Shown: positions 26,015-34,584, counted from the stretch's first letter. The stretch is DNA of 64,000 bases from Caballeronia catudaia (GCF_001544755.2 NZ_FCOF02000005.1:229932-293931); one strand, 5' to 3'. Translations and numbers: made by a program. The notes: generated by a model not told the origin, from the letters alone.

Positions 26015-27750
26015 AGCACGAACCGATTCTGGAATGCGACGTCCTCGTGCTGGGTTCCGGCGCGGGCGGTCTGTCGACGGCCGTGACCGCGGCTACGCAA
26101 GGCTTGTCCGTGCTCGTCTGCGAGAAAGAAGACGTGTTCGGCGGCACGACGGCGTGGTCCGGCGGCTGGATGTGGATTCCGCGCAATCCGCTCGCGACGC
26201 GCGCGGGCATCGTCGAAGACGAGCGCGCGCCGCGCACGTATCTGAAGAGCGAGCTCGGCGCGCACTTCGACGCCGCCAAAGCCGACGCGCTCATCGAGCA
26301 CGGCCCGCGCATGGTCGAATTCTTCGAGCGCAATACGTCGATGCGTTTCATCGACGGCAACCGCATCCCCGATTTCCACACGACGCAAGGCGCGGCCACG
26401 GGCGGCCGCTCACTCTGCGCGATGCCGTTCGACGGGCGCGAGCTCGGGCCGCTCATCGGCAAACTGCGCCCGCCTCTGGCCGAAGTGACGATCAAGGGCA
26501 TGGCGATCGCGTCGGGACAGGATCTCGCGCACTTTTTGAACGCGACGCGCAACGCGAAGTCCGCATGGCACGTGACGAAGCGCTTCGCCGCGTTCGCGTG
26601 GCACAGGCTGCGTCACGGCCGCTCGATGCATCTCGTGAACGGCAATGCGCTCGTCGCGCGGCTGCTGAAATCGGCGGAGGATCGCGGCGTCGATCTGCGC
26701 ACGCGTGCGAGGGCGGTCTCGCTCACGCGCGAGGCGAATCGCGTGACGGGCGCGCGCGTCGAGATCGAAGGCGTGATGCATGCGGTGCGCGCGCGATGCG
26801 GCGTCGTGCTGGCCTGCGGCGGCTATCCGCACGACGCGAAGCGTCAGGCCGACACGTTCCCGACGATGCCGCACTGGTCCGCCGCCCCGCGCAGCAATAC
26901 GGGCGATGGCATTCGCCTCGGCGAACGAGCGGGCGCGCATTTCGATGCTTCGCTCGAAGCGCCCGCCGCGTGGGCGCCCGTGTCGCTCGTGCCGAAGCGC
27001 AACGGCGAGCCGGTTGCGTTTCCGCATCTGATCGAGCGCGCGAAGCCGGGCGTGATCGCGGTGACGCGCGCGGGCAGGCGCTTCACGAACGAGGCGTCGT
27101 CGTACTACGACTTCATCTCGTCGCTGATCGGCACGACGCCGCCGGGCGAAGAAGTGTGCGCGTGGCTCGTTTGTGATCATCGGTTCCAGCGGCGCTACGG
27201 GCTCGGCTTCGCGAAGCCGTTTCCGTTTCCGCTCGCGTCGTACGAGCGCTCGGGCTATCTGAAATCCGCACCCACGCTCGAAGCCCTGGCGCAGCAATGC
27301 GGCATCGATGCGCGCGGTCTCGCGGACACCGTCGCCACGTACAACAGCTACGCGAAAGACGGCTTCGATCCGCAATTCCACAAAGGCTCGACGCCCTACA
27401 ACCGCGTGCAGGGCGATGCGTCGCACGCGCCGAATCCGTGCCTCGCGCCGATCGCCGACGGCCCGTTTCACGCGGTGAAGATCGTCGCGGGCAGCCTCGG
27501 CACCTTCGCTGGCCTCGCGACGGATGCGCGTTCGCGCGTGCTCGACGAAGCGCGCGCGCCGATCCCCGGTCTTTACGCAGTCGGCAACGACGCCGCGAGC
27601 ATGATGGGCGGCCACTATCCCGCAGGCGGCATCACGCTCGGCCCCGCGATGACCTTCGGCTATCTCGCGGGCCTCGAACTGGCGTCGCCGTTGTGCGAAG
27701 ACAGCGTCACGAATCTCTCGAACTTCAAACAGGCAAGGACTCTGCAATGA
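26011..27750 (+). CDS. FAD-dependent oxidoreductase, 3-ketosteroid dehydrogenase-like (second)
   Basis: Flavoprotein of 579 aa, paralogous to the gene before it: DVLVLGSGAGGLSTAVTAA near the N-terminus, GGTTAWSGGWMWIP, and GGHYPAGGITLGPAMTFGYLAG near the end. The two share order of motifs but differ in the substrate-side loops, so they may be successive steps or two subunits of one enzyme. Start and stop both sit in ATGA overlaps with the neighbours (26011-26014 and 27747-27750), which implies translational coupling. Confidence 0.9.
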   Translation: MKHEPILECDVLVLGSGAGGLSTAVTAATQGLSVLVCEKEDVFGGTTAWSGGWMWIPRNPLATRAGIVEDERAPRTYLKSELGAHFDAAKADALIEHGPRMVEFFERNTSMRFIDGNRIPDFHTTQGAATGGRSLCAMPFDGRELGPLIGKLRPPLAEVTIKGMAIASGQDLAHFLNATRNAKSAWHVTKRFAAFAWHRLRHGRSMHLVNGNALVARLLKSAEDRGVDLRTRARAVSLTREANRVTGARVEIEGVMHAVRARCGVVLACGGYPHDAKRQADTFPTMPHWSAAPRSNTGDGIRLGERAGAHFDASLEAPAAWAPVSLVPKRNGEPVAFPHLIERAKPGVIAVTRAGRRFTNEASSYYDFISSLIGTTPPGEEVCAWLVCDHRFQRRYGLGFAKPFPFPLASYERSGYLKSAPTLEALAQQCGIDARGLADTVATYNSYAKDGFDPQFHKGSTPYNRVQGDASHAPNPCLAPIADGPFHAVKIVAGSLGTFAGLATDARSRVLDEARAPIPGLYAVGNDAASMMGGHYPAGGITLGPAMTFGYLAGLELASPLCEDSVTNLSNFKQARTLQ

Positions 27751-28358
27751 CTCTCTACGACACGGTCACGTTGACGGTGAAGATCGGCGCGAACGCGCGG
27801 GTTTTCGAAAACATCCAGGCAAGCGGCGATGCGCCCGGCTCGAAGCTGCTCGGCTGCTGGTATTCGGATATCGGCGCATTGGGCCGTGTGATGGTGCTGC
27901 GCGGCTTCGAATCGGAAGCGGCGTTGATAAAAGAACGTCAGCGCCTGTTGCTCGAAGGCAATCCGTTCGGCTGCGGCGAGTTCATCACCGATGTCGAAGT
28001 CAACAGCTACGCGCTGTTCCCGTTTCTCCCGCCGATCGAACCGGCCGTGCACGGCGGCATCTACGAGATGCGCGTCTACGGCACGAAGCTCGCGAGCCTG
28101 CAACATACGATCGACGCGTGGAAGAACGCCGTGCCGGAGCGCGCGAAGCGCTCGCCGCTCATCGGCGCGATGTATGCGCTCGACGGCACCGTGCCGCGCT
28201 TTCTCAACATCTGGCCGTACCAGAGCGTCGATGAGCGCTCGCGCATCCGCGCCGAGGCCGTGAAGGACGGCATGTGGCCGCCCAAAGGCGGACCGGCCCA
28301 TCTGACGACGATGGAATCCACCATCTATGTGCCCGCGCCGTTCTCGCCGCTGCGCTAA
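27747..28358 (+). CDS. NIPSNAP-family protein
   Basis: Protein of 203 aa made of two ferredoxin-like halves typical of NIPSNAP proteins: the first contains GALGRVMVLRGFESEAALIKER (quoted in part: GRVMVLRGFES), the second begins GGIYEMRVYGTKLASL and ends near FLNIWPYQSVDERSRIRAEA. Molecular role unknown for bacterial members; they often sit with dehydrogenases of catabolic clusters as small accessory or binding proteins. The ATG overlaps the stop of the flavoprotein gene. Confidence 0.85.
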   Translation: MTLYDTVTLTVKIGANARVFENIQASGDAPGSKLLGCWYSDIGALGRVMVLRGFESEAALIKERQRLLLEGNPFGCGEFITDVEVNSYALFPFLPPIEPAVHGGIYEMRVYGTKLASLQHTIDAWKNAVPERAKRSPLIGAMYALDGTVPRFLNIWPYQSVDERSRIRAEAVKDGMWPPKGGPAHLTTMESTIYVPAPFSPLR

Positions 28359-28378
28359 CCATCACGGAGACAATGCAG

Positions 28379-29203
28379 ATGTCACGACGCAAACTGTCCT
28401 TGTCCGCGCTGACGGTTCTCGAATTGACGCCCCCGCAGATGGTCGAGTGCGCGGCGAAGGCGGGCTACGAATTCGTCGGGTTGCGGCTTCTGCCCGCGAC
28501 CGACACGGAGGTGCGCCATGAGATCGTCGGAGCGACGCCGATGAAGCGCGAAACGCTCGCCGCTTTGAAAGACACGGGCATCGGCGTGCTCGATGCCGAA
28601 ATTCTGCGGCTCAAGCCCGATACGAATGTCGCGGATTACGAGCCGATGCTCGAAACCGCCGCCGAACTGGGCGCGCGTTACGTGCTCGTCGCGGGCAACG
28701 ATCCTGACGAGGCGCGCACGGCAGAACGGCTCGCCGCGTTGTGCGATATCGCGAAGCCGTACGGTTTGTCGCCGTCGCTGGAACCGATGCCCTGGACCGA
28801 CGCGAAGGACATCGTGCAGGGCGCGCGCATCGTGAAGGCGGCGGGGCGCGGGAACACGGGGCTCATCGTCGATCCGATTCATTTCGACCGCGCGGGTTCA
28901 TCGACGCACACGCTGCGCGAGTTGCCGCGCGAGTGGTTCGGCTACGTGCAGTTCTGCGATGCGCCCGCCGAGCGTCCGGCCGATCTCGATACGCTGCTCT
29001 ATCAGGCGCGCGCCGAACGGATGATTCCGGGCGAAGGCGGCCTCGATCTCGCGGGCATCCTGCGCGCGCTGCCCGACGATCTGCCGCTGTCGATCGAAAT
29101 CCCGATGAACGCGTGGGCGAAGACCGCGAATGCGCTCACGCGCGCGAAGCGTCTGCGCGAAGCGACGCTCGCGGTGCTCCAGGAGACGTACGCCGAACAT
29201 TGA
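28379..29203 (+). CDS. TIM-barrel (xylose isomerase-like) sugar phosphate isomerase/epimerase family protein
   Basis: AP endonuclease 2-like TIM barrel of 274 aa. Features are LELTPPQMVECAAKAGYEFVGLR (quoted in part: AAKAGYEFVGLR), the metal-ligand candidates in SLEPMPW, VDPIHFDR, and SIEIPMN. The fold covers isomerases, epimerases and AsbF/QuiC-type 3-dehydroshikimate dehydratases. With an AroE-like enzyme in the same apparent regulon, dehydration or isomerisation of a hydroaromatic keto-acid is one plausible role, stated as inference. ATG 28379 is chosen (GGAG 9 bases upstream); an ATG two codons earlier is also in frame. Confidence 0.82.
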   Translation: MSRRKLSLSALTVLELTPPQMVECAAKAGYEFVGLRLLPATDTEVRHEIVGATPMKRETLAALKDTGIGVLDAEILRLKPDTNVADYEPMLETAAELGARYVLVAGNDPDEARTAERLAALCDIAKPYGLSPSLEPMPWTDAKDIVQGARIVKAAGRGNTGLIVDPIHFDRAGSSTHTLRELPREWFGYVQFCDAPAERPADLDTLLYQARAERMIPGEGGLDLAGILRALPDDLPLSIEIPMNAWAKTANALTRAKRLREATLAVLQETYAEH

Positions 29204-29227
29204 TACGCGCGGGTTGAATTCCGGGGT

Positions 29228-29258
29228 GGAATCGTGTTCTCATTCCGAATCATCGGAA
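29228..29258. promoter_or_regulatory. Candidate operator ahead of the IclR gene
   Basis: GGAAT (29228-29232) and ATTCC (29242-29246) repeat the half-sites of the 24140-24154 palindrome at wider spacing, and TTCCGA-ATCA-TCGGAA (29243-29258) is a perfect 6-bp inverted repeat directly before the gene. Consistent with autoregulation, but weaker than the other two sites. Confidence 0.4.
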
Positions 29259-29275
29259 ATTTTAGAGACTGAGAC

Positions 29276-30118
29276 ATGGCAGGAAATCTGGAGCGGGCGC
29301 TGTCGATCATCGAGTTGCTGGCGAAGAATGGCGGGCGCATGCAGCTCGCCGCCATCGCCGACACGCTCAACATTCCGCGCAGCGGCACGCACCGCCTGCT
29401 CGCGATGCTGATCGACGAGGGCTATGTCCGTCAGGACGAGGATCACGGCGAGTACATGCTCGCGCTGAAGCTCGTGTCGCTCGCGCTCATCTATCTGTCG
29501 ACGGGCGGGGTGCTCGATGTGTCGCAGCCCGTGCTCGACCGGCTCGCAGCGCAGTCGGGCGAGCTGGCGCGGCTGGGCGTCGTCGAGGACGATCACATCA
29601 CGTTCGTCGGCAAGGCGCAGGGCGCGAAATCCGGCCTTCGCTACGACCCGGACATGGGCAGCCAGCCGCCGCTGCATTGCACGGCGAGCGGGCAGGCGTG
29701 GCTGTCGTCGCTGTCGGACGAGGAAGCGCTGGCGCTCGTATCGAAGCAGGGCGGTCTGGGCAAGCCGGGACAGGGCGGGCCGAAGGCGCCGAAAACCATC
29801 CAGCAGTTTCTCGCGGATGTGCAGGCGGCGCGCAAGCGCGGATACGGCATCGCGAGCGAGACCTACGAGGCCGGCATGACGTCGATGGCCGCGCCGATCC
29901 ATCATCCGGTGACGGGCGTGGTCGTGGGCGTCGTGAGTCTCGCAGGTCCGACTAGCCGGCTGCCCGAGGCGCGCCTGAAGGAACTTGCGCCGGCGCTGCT
30001 CGAAGCGGCGTCGGACATGGGCGCGGCGACGTTGAGCTCGCCGTATTTCAAGCGGCCGGTCGTGAAGGTCGAGGTTCCTCCTGAGATGGCCAAAGGGAAG
30101 AAGGTCAGCGCTGTATGA
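29276..30118 (+). CDS. IclR-family transcriptional regulator of the flavoprotein cluster
   Basis: IclR regulator of 280 aa: N-terminal HTH (about residues 3-65) with MQLAAIADTLNIPRSGTHRLLAML (quoted in part: IADTLNIPRSGTHRLL), and an effector-binding domain with PPLHCTASGQAWLSSLS and GVVSLAGPTSRLP. It lies last in the plus-strand run, 72 bases after the TIM-barrel gene, with its own palindromes in front. Likely local regulator of this cluster and of the divergent genes sharing TGGAATA half-sites (inferred). Confidence 0.92.
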   Translation: MAGNLERALSIIELLAKNGGRMQLAAIADTLNIPRSGTHRLLAMLIDEGYVRQDEDHGEYMLALKLVSLALIYLSTGGVLDVSQPVLDRLAAQSGELARLGVVEDDHITFVGKAQGAKSGLRYDPDMGSQPPLHCTASGQAWLSSLSDEEALALVSKQGGLGKPGQGGPKAPKTIQQFLADVQAARKRGYGIASETYEAGMTSMAAPIHHPVTGVVVGVVSLAGPTSRLPEARLKELAPALLEAASDMGAATLSSPYFKRPVVKVEVPPEMAKGKKVSAV

Positions 30119-30175
30119 TTGGCCGAATGGACGAGGTGACGCGGGGAAAATGCCTGCGTTATCATCGTTTTCATC

Positions 30176-30391
30176 ATGAAACGAGAACTTGAAATGCCCA
30201 CTCCGCTCGATCCCATCGTGTCCGAATTCGCCACCGTCGAAGAAGCCGAGGCTTAAGACCAGTGGTTTCGCGAGAAAGTAAGACGCTCGATGGCCGATAC
30301 GCGGCCGCGGATTCCGCATGACGAAGCAATGGCCCGCATTCGCGTGAAGCTGGAAGCGATGATCAAAGAGAAGGAAAGGTCGAGATCCTGA
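30176..30391 (+). pseudogene. RelB/ParD-like antitoxin remnant with in-frame stop
   Basis: An open frame of 71 codons interrupted by TAA at 30254-30256. It reads MKRELEMPTPLDPIVSEFAT, then after the stop DQWFREKVRRSMADTRPRIP and a charged helix ending ERSRS. This is the layout of short stability-determinant antitoxins that precede ParE/RelE toxins. Restoring one sense codon (Tyr TAT/TAC is the simplest) would give an intact protein of 71 aa. Its TGA overlaps the toxin ATG (TGATG, 30389-30393), as in functional toxin-antitoxin operons. Confidence 0.7.
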
Positions 30392-30622
30392 TGCTGCCGG
30401 TGCAATGGACTGCTGAAGCACTCGATGACCTCGACCAGCTTACCGACTACATAGCCGAACATGATCCTTGGGCCGCGATGACATGTTCGAGGCCATCGAA
30501 AAGGCGGTGGCACACGTGAAATCGTCGCGCATCCGAACTACATCGTCGTTTATCGCGTCATGGGCGACTGGATTGAAATCGTCAACGTAATTCACGCGCG
30601 ACAACGCTACCCGTTCCAATGA
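30391..30622 (+). pseudogene. ParE/RelE-like toxin remnant, frameshift and internal deletion
   Basis: Frame 1 reads MLPVQWTAEALDDLDQLTDY and on to DPWAA, then shifts: the adjacent frame continues DDMFEAIEKAVAH, and a third segment reads EIVAHPNYIVVYRVMGDWIE and ends HARQRYPF at 30622. These are the N-terminal helices and the C-terminal beta-sheet with the Arg/Tyr end of ParE/RelE toxins. About 20 residues normally found between AVAH and REIVAHP are missing. With a frameshift near 30475 and this deletion the toxin cannot be made, which fits the broken antitoxin. Confidence 0.72.
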
Positions 30623-30762
30623 CGCTCGCCCCACGGCGTCGGGGCATCAGGCAGATCAGACGGACACAACGAAACAATGGAATCGCGCGAAAGGACCGCG
30701 CGTTCCACCCCCATCTTCGTCCTGCACTATCCTGCAAAGATCAAGCCCTCGCGAGGCCGATC

Positions 30763-32196
30763 ATGAACGCAGCGTCCGTCAGCGCGCCCTTGCGCGAAGT
30801 CGATGACTTACCGTCCCCGCGCGGCCTGCCTTTGCTCGGCAATCTGCATCAGTTGCCGCCCGCCACGCACCATCTGACGCTCGAGCGCTGGGCCGCCGAG
30901 CTCGGCACGCCCTACGTGTTCCGCTTCGGCACGACGCCCGTCACGGTCTGGAACGATATCGAGTTGTCGCACGCCGTGCTGCGCGAGCGGCCGCATCGCT
31001 ATCGGCGTTATGCGCCCATCGAAAACATCCTGAAAGAGTTCGGCTGCAACGGGCTCTTTTCGATCGAAGGCGCCGCCTGGGAGCCGCAGCGCCGTCTCGT
31101 GATGCAGGCGCTCTCGATCCCGCACATCAAGGCGTTCTATCCGACGCTCGCCGCGATCACCGAGCGGTTGCGGCGGCGCTGGGAAGCGGCGGCGCGCGCG
31201 GGCCGCGTGGTCGACATGACCGAGGACCTTAAGCGCTTCACCGTCGATGTCACGAGCGCGCTTGCATTCGGCGAGGATCCGAACACGCTGGAAAACGAGC
31301 ACGTCCTGATTCAGGAGCAACTCGCGATGCTCCTGCCGATGCTGATGGCGCGTGTGAATGCGCCTTTCGCGTACTGGCACTACGTGAAGTTTCCGCGCGA
31401 CCGCAAGTTCGATGAAGCGATGACGGCCGTGCATCGCCATATCCGCGAACTGATGGCGCGCACGCGCGCGCGGATGCGTGACGACACGGCGTCCGGCGCG
31501 CGCGAGACCGAAGCGCCGCGCAATCTCCTCGAAGCGATGCTCGCACTGCGCGATGCACCGGGCTCCGATATAACCGACGACGAAGTCTCGGCCAACGTGC
31601 TGACGATGCTCGTCGCGGGCGAGGATACGACGGCGACATCGATCGCGTGGGCGCTGCTCTTTCTCGGCGCCGACGACGCATTGCAGGCGCGCGTCGCAGC
31701 CGGCGCGCGGCGCGTGCTCGGCGATTCGGCCGTCTGTCCGAGCTACGACGCGATGCGCGAGCTGGACCTGTGCGAAGCGGTGTGCACCGAAGCGGGCCGC
31801 CTGCATCCGATCGCGCCGTATATGTCGCTGGAACCGCTGGAGGAAGTGCGGCTTCAGGGCGTGCGTTTGCCCGCGGGCACGAAGATATTCCTGCTGAACC
31901 GGCCCGCGATGCTGGACCCGCGCAACTACGCCGACCCCGGGCGCTACGATCCGGAGCGATGGCTGCATGATCAACGTCATGAAGGCGCGCACGAACCGCG
32001 CGCTTATCTGCAATTCGGCGCGGGGCCGCGCGTGTGTCCGGGGCGGCATCTGGCGGCGGTGGAGATGCGGCTCGTCGTGTCGATGCTGACGGCGAACTTC
32101 ATCGCCCAGCTCGCGACGAATCCCGCCGATATCCACGAAGTCTGCGCGTTCGTCTCGGTGCCGAGCGAAATGCCGGTGCGTCTCGTTCTGCGCTAG
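30763..32196 (+). CDS. Cytochrome P450
   Basis: Haem monooxygenase of 477 aa, soluble (no membrane anchor). I-helix oxygen-activation motif AGEDTTATSIAW, K-helix ExxR as EAGR, and the haem-thiolate loop FGAGPRVCPGRH with Cys about 425 are intact. The N-terminal PSPRGLPLLGNLHQLPP is a proline-rich hinge as in CYP102/CYP4-like families. No ferredoxin or reductase is adjacent, so electron partners must come from elsewhere. ATG 30763 is chosen (GAGG 8 bases upstream) rather than the upstream ATG overlapping the toxin remnant. Confidence 0.92.
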   Translation: MNAASVSAPLREVDDLPSPRGLPLLGNLHQLPPATHHLTLERWAAELGTPYVFRFGTTPVTVWNDIELSHAVLRERPHRYRRYAPIENILKEFGCNGLFSIEGAAWEPQRRLVMQALSIPHIKAFYPTLAAITERLRRRWEAAARAGRVVDMTEDLKRFTVDVTSALAFGEDPNTLENEHVLIQEQLAMLLPMLMARVNAPFAYWHYVKFPRDRKFDEAMTAVHRHIRELMARTRARMRDDTASGARETEAPRNLLEAMLALRDAPGSDITDDEVSANVLTMLVAGEDTTATSIAWALLFLGADDALQARVAAGARRVLGDSAVCPSYDAMRELDLCEAVCTEAGRLHPIAPYMSLEPLEEVRLQGVRLPAGTKIFLLNRPAMLDPRNYADPGRYDPERWLHDQRHEGAHEPRAYLQFGAGPRVCPGRHLAAVEMRLVVSMLTANFIAQLATNPADIHEVCAFVSVPSEMPVRLVLR

Positions 32197-32221
32197 CGGC
32201 CTGATCAGGCGCAATCGGACA

Positions 32222-32842
32222 TCAACGGGCATCCACTACATCGGCTGCCGACGGCGCCGGCACGCCGCCGCCCGTGGCCATCCACAGCACTTCGGCGTCT
32301 TCCTCGCTCGTCGAAATGGCTGCGTGGCCGGTGCGGCTGTCGAAGTAGATGCTGTCGCCGGCGTTTAGATGCGTCGGCGCGTAGAGTTCCGAATAGAGGC
32401 ACACGCTGCCGCTGATCACGTAGAGAAACTCTTCGCCTTCGTGACGGCCCCAGTCGTCGAAAGCGTCGAGCGTGTGCGCCGAAATGCGGATGCGAAACGG
32501 CAGCATCGCCTTGTGCGCGAGTTCGGTGGCGAGCAACTCCATCTGATAGCCGCGATACGCATGGCGCTGCCCTGCGTCGCGGCGCGTGAGGGCGCGGCGT
32601 CCGCTCGCGCTCGGTGCGGGCGCGCTGCCGAAGAGTTCGGCGAGATCGATCCGCAGACCGCGCACGATTTTTTGCAGCACGTCGAAGGTCGGCGACATCA
32701 GGCCGTTTTCGATCTTCGACAACGCCGAGCGCGACACGCCGCACAGGCGGCTCGCGGTTTCGAGCGTCAGGTCTTGCGCGACCCGCGCGCGTTTCACCCG
32801 GCGTCCGAGATCGGCCGCGGATTGATCGGGGATGTTCTTCAT
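32222..32842 (-). CDS. XRE-type HTH regulator with C-terminal cupin domain
   Basis: Regulator of 206 aa: HTH (about residues 12-66) with LTLETASRLCGVSRSALSKIENG (quoted in part: ETASRLCGVSRSALSKIE), linker, then a cupin_2 domain with EGEEFLYVISGSV and LNAGDSIYFDSRTGHA. This architecture is that of PuuR-like regulators, which sense a small amine or acid with the cupin. Divergent from an aldehyde dehydrogenase and amine-oxidase-like pair. Start ATG 32842 chosen by homology; an ATG at 32881 is also in frame, and neither has a clear ribosome site. Confidence 0.87.
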   Translation of the reverse strand: MKNIPDQSAADLGRRVKRARVAQDLTLETASRLCGVSRSALSKIENGLMSPTFDVLQKIVRGLRIDLAELFGSAPAPSASGRRALTRRDAGQRHAYRGYQMELLATELAHKAMLPFRIRISAHTLDAFDDWGRHEGEEFLYVISGSVCLYSELYAPTHLNAGDSIYFDSRTGHAAISTSEEDAEVLWMATGGGVPAPSAADVVDAR

Positions 32843-32864
32843 AAGGATGCGGTCGAGGCCTTTT

Positions 32865-33047
32865 GTTTCCGATAATAACATCGCGCAAACGCGGCATTCG
32901 CACCGGCGCGCAGGCCGAAAACATGCCGAATCTACTGCCACCAAAGGCCGCGCGCATTGGTGACAACCCCAATATTGTCCGCTGTTGTTCGCAAAGCCGG
33001 CAGCGCGTATAGTCACCAGGCTTACGCAAGTTTCCGATCAGAAACTT
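32865..33047. promoter_or_regulatory. Paired GTTTCCGAT sites in the divergent regulator/ALDH intergenic region
   Basis: AAGTTTC-CGATCA-GAAACTT (33028-33047) is a 7-bp perfect inverted repeat 38 bases before the aldehyde dehydrogenase start. A related copy, GTTTCCGATAATAAC (32865-32879), lies next to the regulator start. The shared core is GTTTCCGAT. Likely operators of the XRE-cupin regulator. Confidence 0.55.
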
Positions 33048-33084
33048 CGCTCCAAGGACAAACCCGCTTCGAAAGGACTTCATC

Positions 33085-34584
33085 GTGAACGCACAATCGA
33101 TTCTTTCCGACCTCGGCATCGCGAGCCTCGTGACCGACGGCGATATGGCCGCCGCCTCTCCGATCACCGGTGAAGTCATCGGCCGGGTAAGGCAGCACAC
33201 CACCGCGGATGTCGATGCCGCACTCGGCGCCGCGCGCACCGCCTTCGCCACCTGGCGCAACGTGCCCGCGCCGCGCCGCGGCGAGCTCGTGCGGCTGCTC
33301 GGCAATCGCCTGCGCGAGAAAAAGGAAGCACTCGGCCGCCTCGTGTCGCTCGAAGCGGGCAAGATTCTTCAGGAAGGCCTGGGCGAAGTGCAGGAAATGA
33401 TCGATATCTGCGATTTCGCCGTCGGCCTCTCGCGCCAGTTGTACGGCCTCACGATCGCGTCCGAGCGGCCCGGGCATCGCATGGCGGAGACGTGGCATCC
33501 GCTCGGCGTGTGCACGATCATCTCGGCGTTCAATTTTCCGGTCGCGGTGTGGTCGTGGAACGCGGCGCTCGCGCTCGTGTGCGGCAACGCCGTGGTGTGG
33601 AAACCGTCCGAAAAGACGCCGCTCACCGCGCTCGCCGTCGATCGCATCATGCGCGACGTCATCGATGAATTCGGCTCGGCGCCCGCAGGTCTCGCATCGG
33701 TGATCATCGGCGGACGCGAGGTCGGCGCGGCGCTCGTCGCGGACAAGCGCTCGGACATCGTCAGCGCGACCGGCAGCACGGAAATGGGCCGCAAAGTGGG
33801 CGTCGCGGTGGCGCAGCGCTTCGGCCGCTCGATCCTCGAGCTCGGCGGCAACAACGCGGGCATCGTGTCGCAGACGGCGAATCGCGATCTCGCGCTGCGC
33901 GGCATCCTTTTTTCGGCGGTCGGCACGGCCGGGCAGCGCTGCACGTCGCTGCGGCGTCTCTTCGTCCACGACAGCATCTACGACGAAACTGTCGCGCGCC
34001 TCAAAGACCTCTACGCGAAAGTGCCCGTCGGCAACCCGCTGGAGCAAGGCGTGCTCATGGGGCCGCTCATCGACGTGCAGTCGTTCGCGCGCATGCAGGA
34101 CGCGCTCGAGCAGGCGAAGGGCGAGGGCGGCAAGGTGTTCGGCGGCGAGCGCGTCACGGTGAAGGGCCATGAAAACGGCTATTACGTGCGCCCGGCGCTC
34201 GTCGAAATGCCGTCGCAAACGGAGGTCGTGCTGAAGGAAACCTTCGCGCCGATTCTCTACGTGATGCGCTATTCCGATTTCGATGAAGCCATCGCCGCCA
34301 ACAACGCCGCGGCGCACGGCCTGTCGTCGTGCACGTTCACGACCGATCTGCGCGAAGCGGAGCGCTTCCTGTCGGCATCGGGCAGCGATTGCGGCATCGC
34401 GAACGTCAATATCGGACCGAGCGGCGCGGAAATCGGCGGCGCGTTCGGCGGCGAGAAGGAAACCGGCGGCGGTCGCGAATCCGGCTCCGACGCGTGGAAA
34501 GCGTACATGCGCCGCGCGACGAACACCGTCAACTACTCGTCGGAACTGCCGCTTGCGCAGGGCATCGACTTCAATCTGGACTGA
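33085..34584 (+). CDS. amaB: ALDH7-family aldehyde dehydrogenase (aminoadipate-semialdehyde dehydrogenase type)
   Basis: NAD-dependent aldehyde dehydrogenase of 499 aa, antiquitin (ALDH7) type. Features: GVCTIISAFNFPVAVWSWNAA (quoted in part: ISAFNFPVAVWSWN), general-base Glu in ILELGGNNA, catalytic Cys in GTAGQRCTS, and the family-specific C-terminal FGGEKETGGGRESGSD. ALDH7 enzymes oxidise alpha-aminoadipate semialdehyde/piperideine-6-carboxylate in lysine or pipecolate breakdown. The gene for an FAD amine/amino-acid oxidase follows, which fits an oxidase-dehydrogenase pair. The symbol rests on family and context, not on a tested substrate. Confidence 0.85.
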   Translation: MNAQSILSDLGIASLVTDGDMAAASPITGEVIGRVRQHTTADVDAALGAARTAFATWRNVPAPRRGELVRLLGNRLREKKEALGRLVSLEAGKILQEGLGEVQEMIDICDFAVGLSRQLYGLTIASERPGHRMAETWHPLGVCTIISAFNFPVAVWSWNAALALVCGNAVVWKPSEKTPLTALAVDRIMRDVIDEFGSAPAGLASVIIGGREVGAALVADKRSDIVSATGSTEMGRKVGVAVAQRFGRSILELGGNNAGIVSQTANRDLALRGILFSAVGTAGQRCTSLRRLFVHDSIYDETVARLKDLYAKVPVGNPLEQGVLMGPLIDVQSFARMQDALEQAKGEGGKVFGGERVTVKGHENGYYVRPALVEMPSQTEVVLKETFAPILYVMRYSDFDEAIAANNAAAHGLSSCTFTTDLREAERFLSASGSDCGIANVNIGPSGAEIGGAFGGEKETGGGRESGSDAWKAYMRRATNTVNYSSELPLAQGIDFNLD

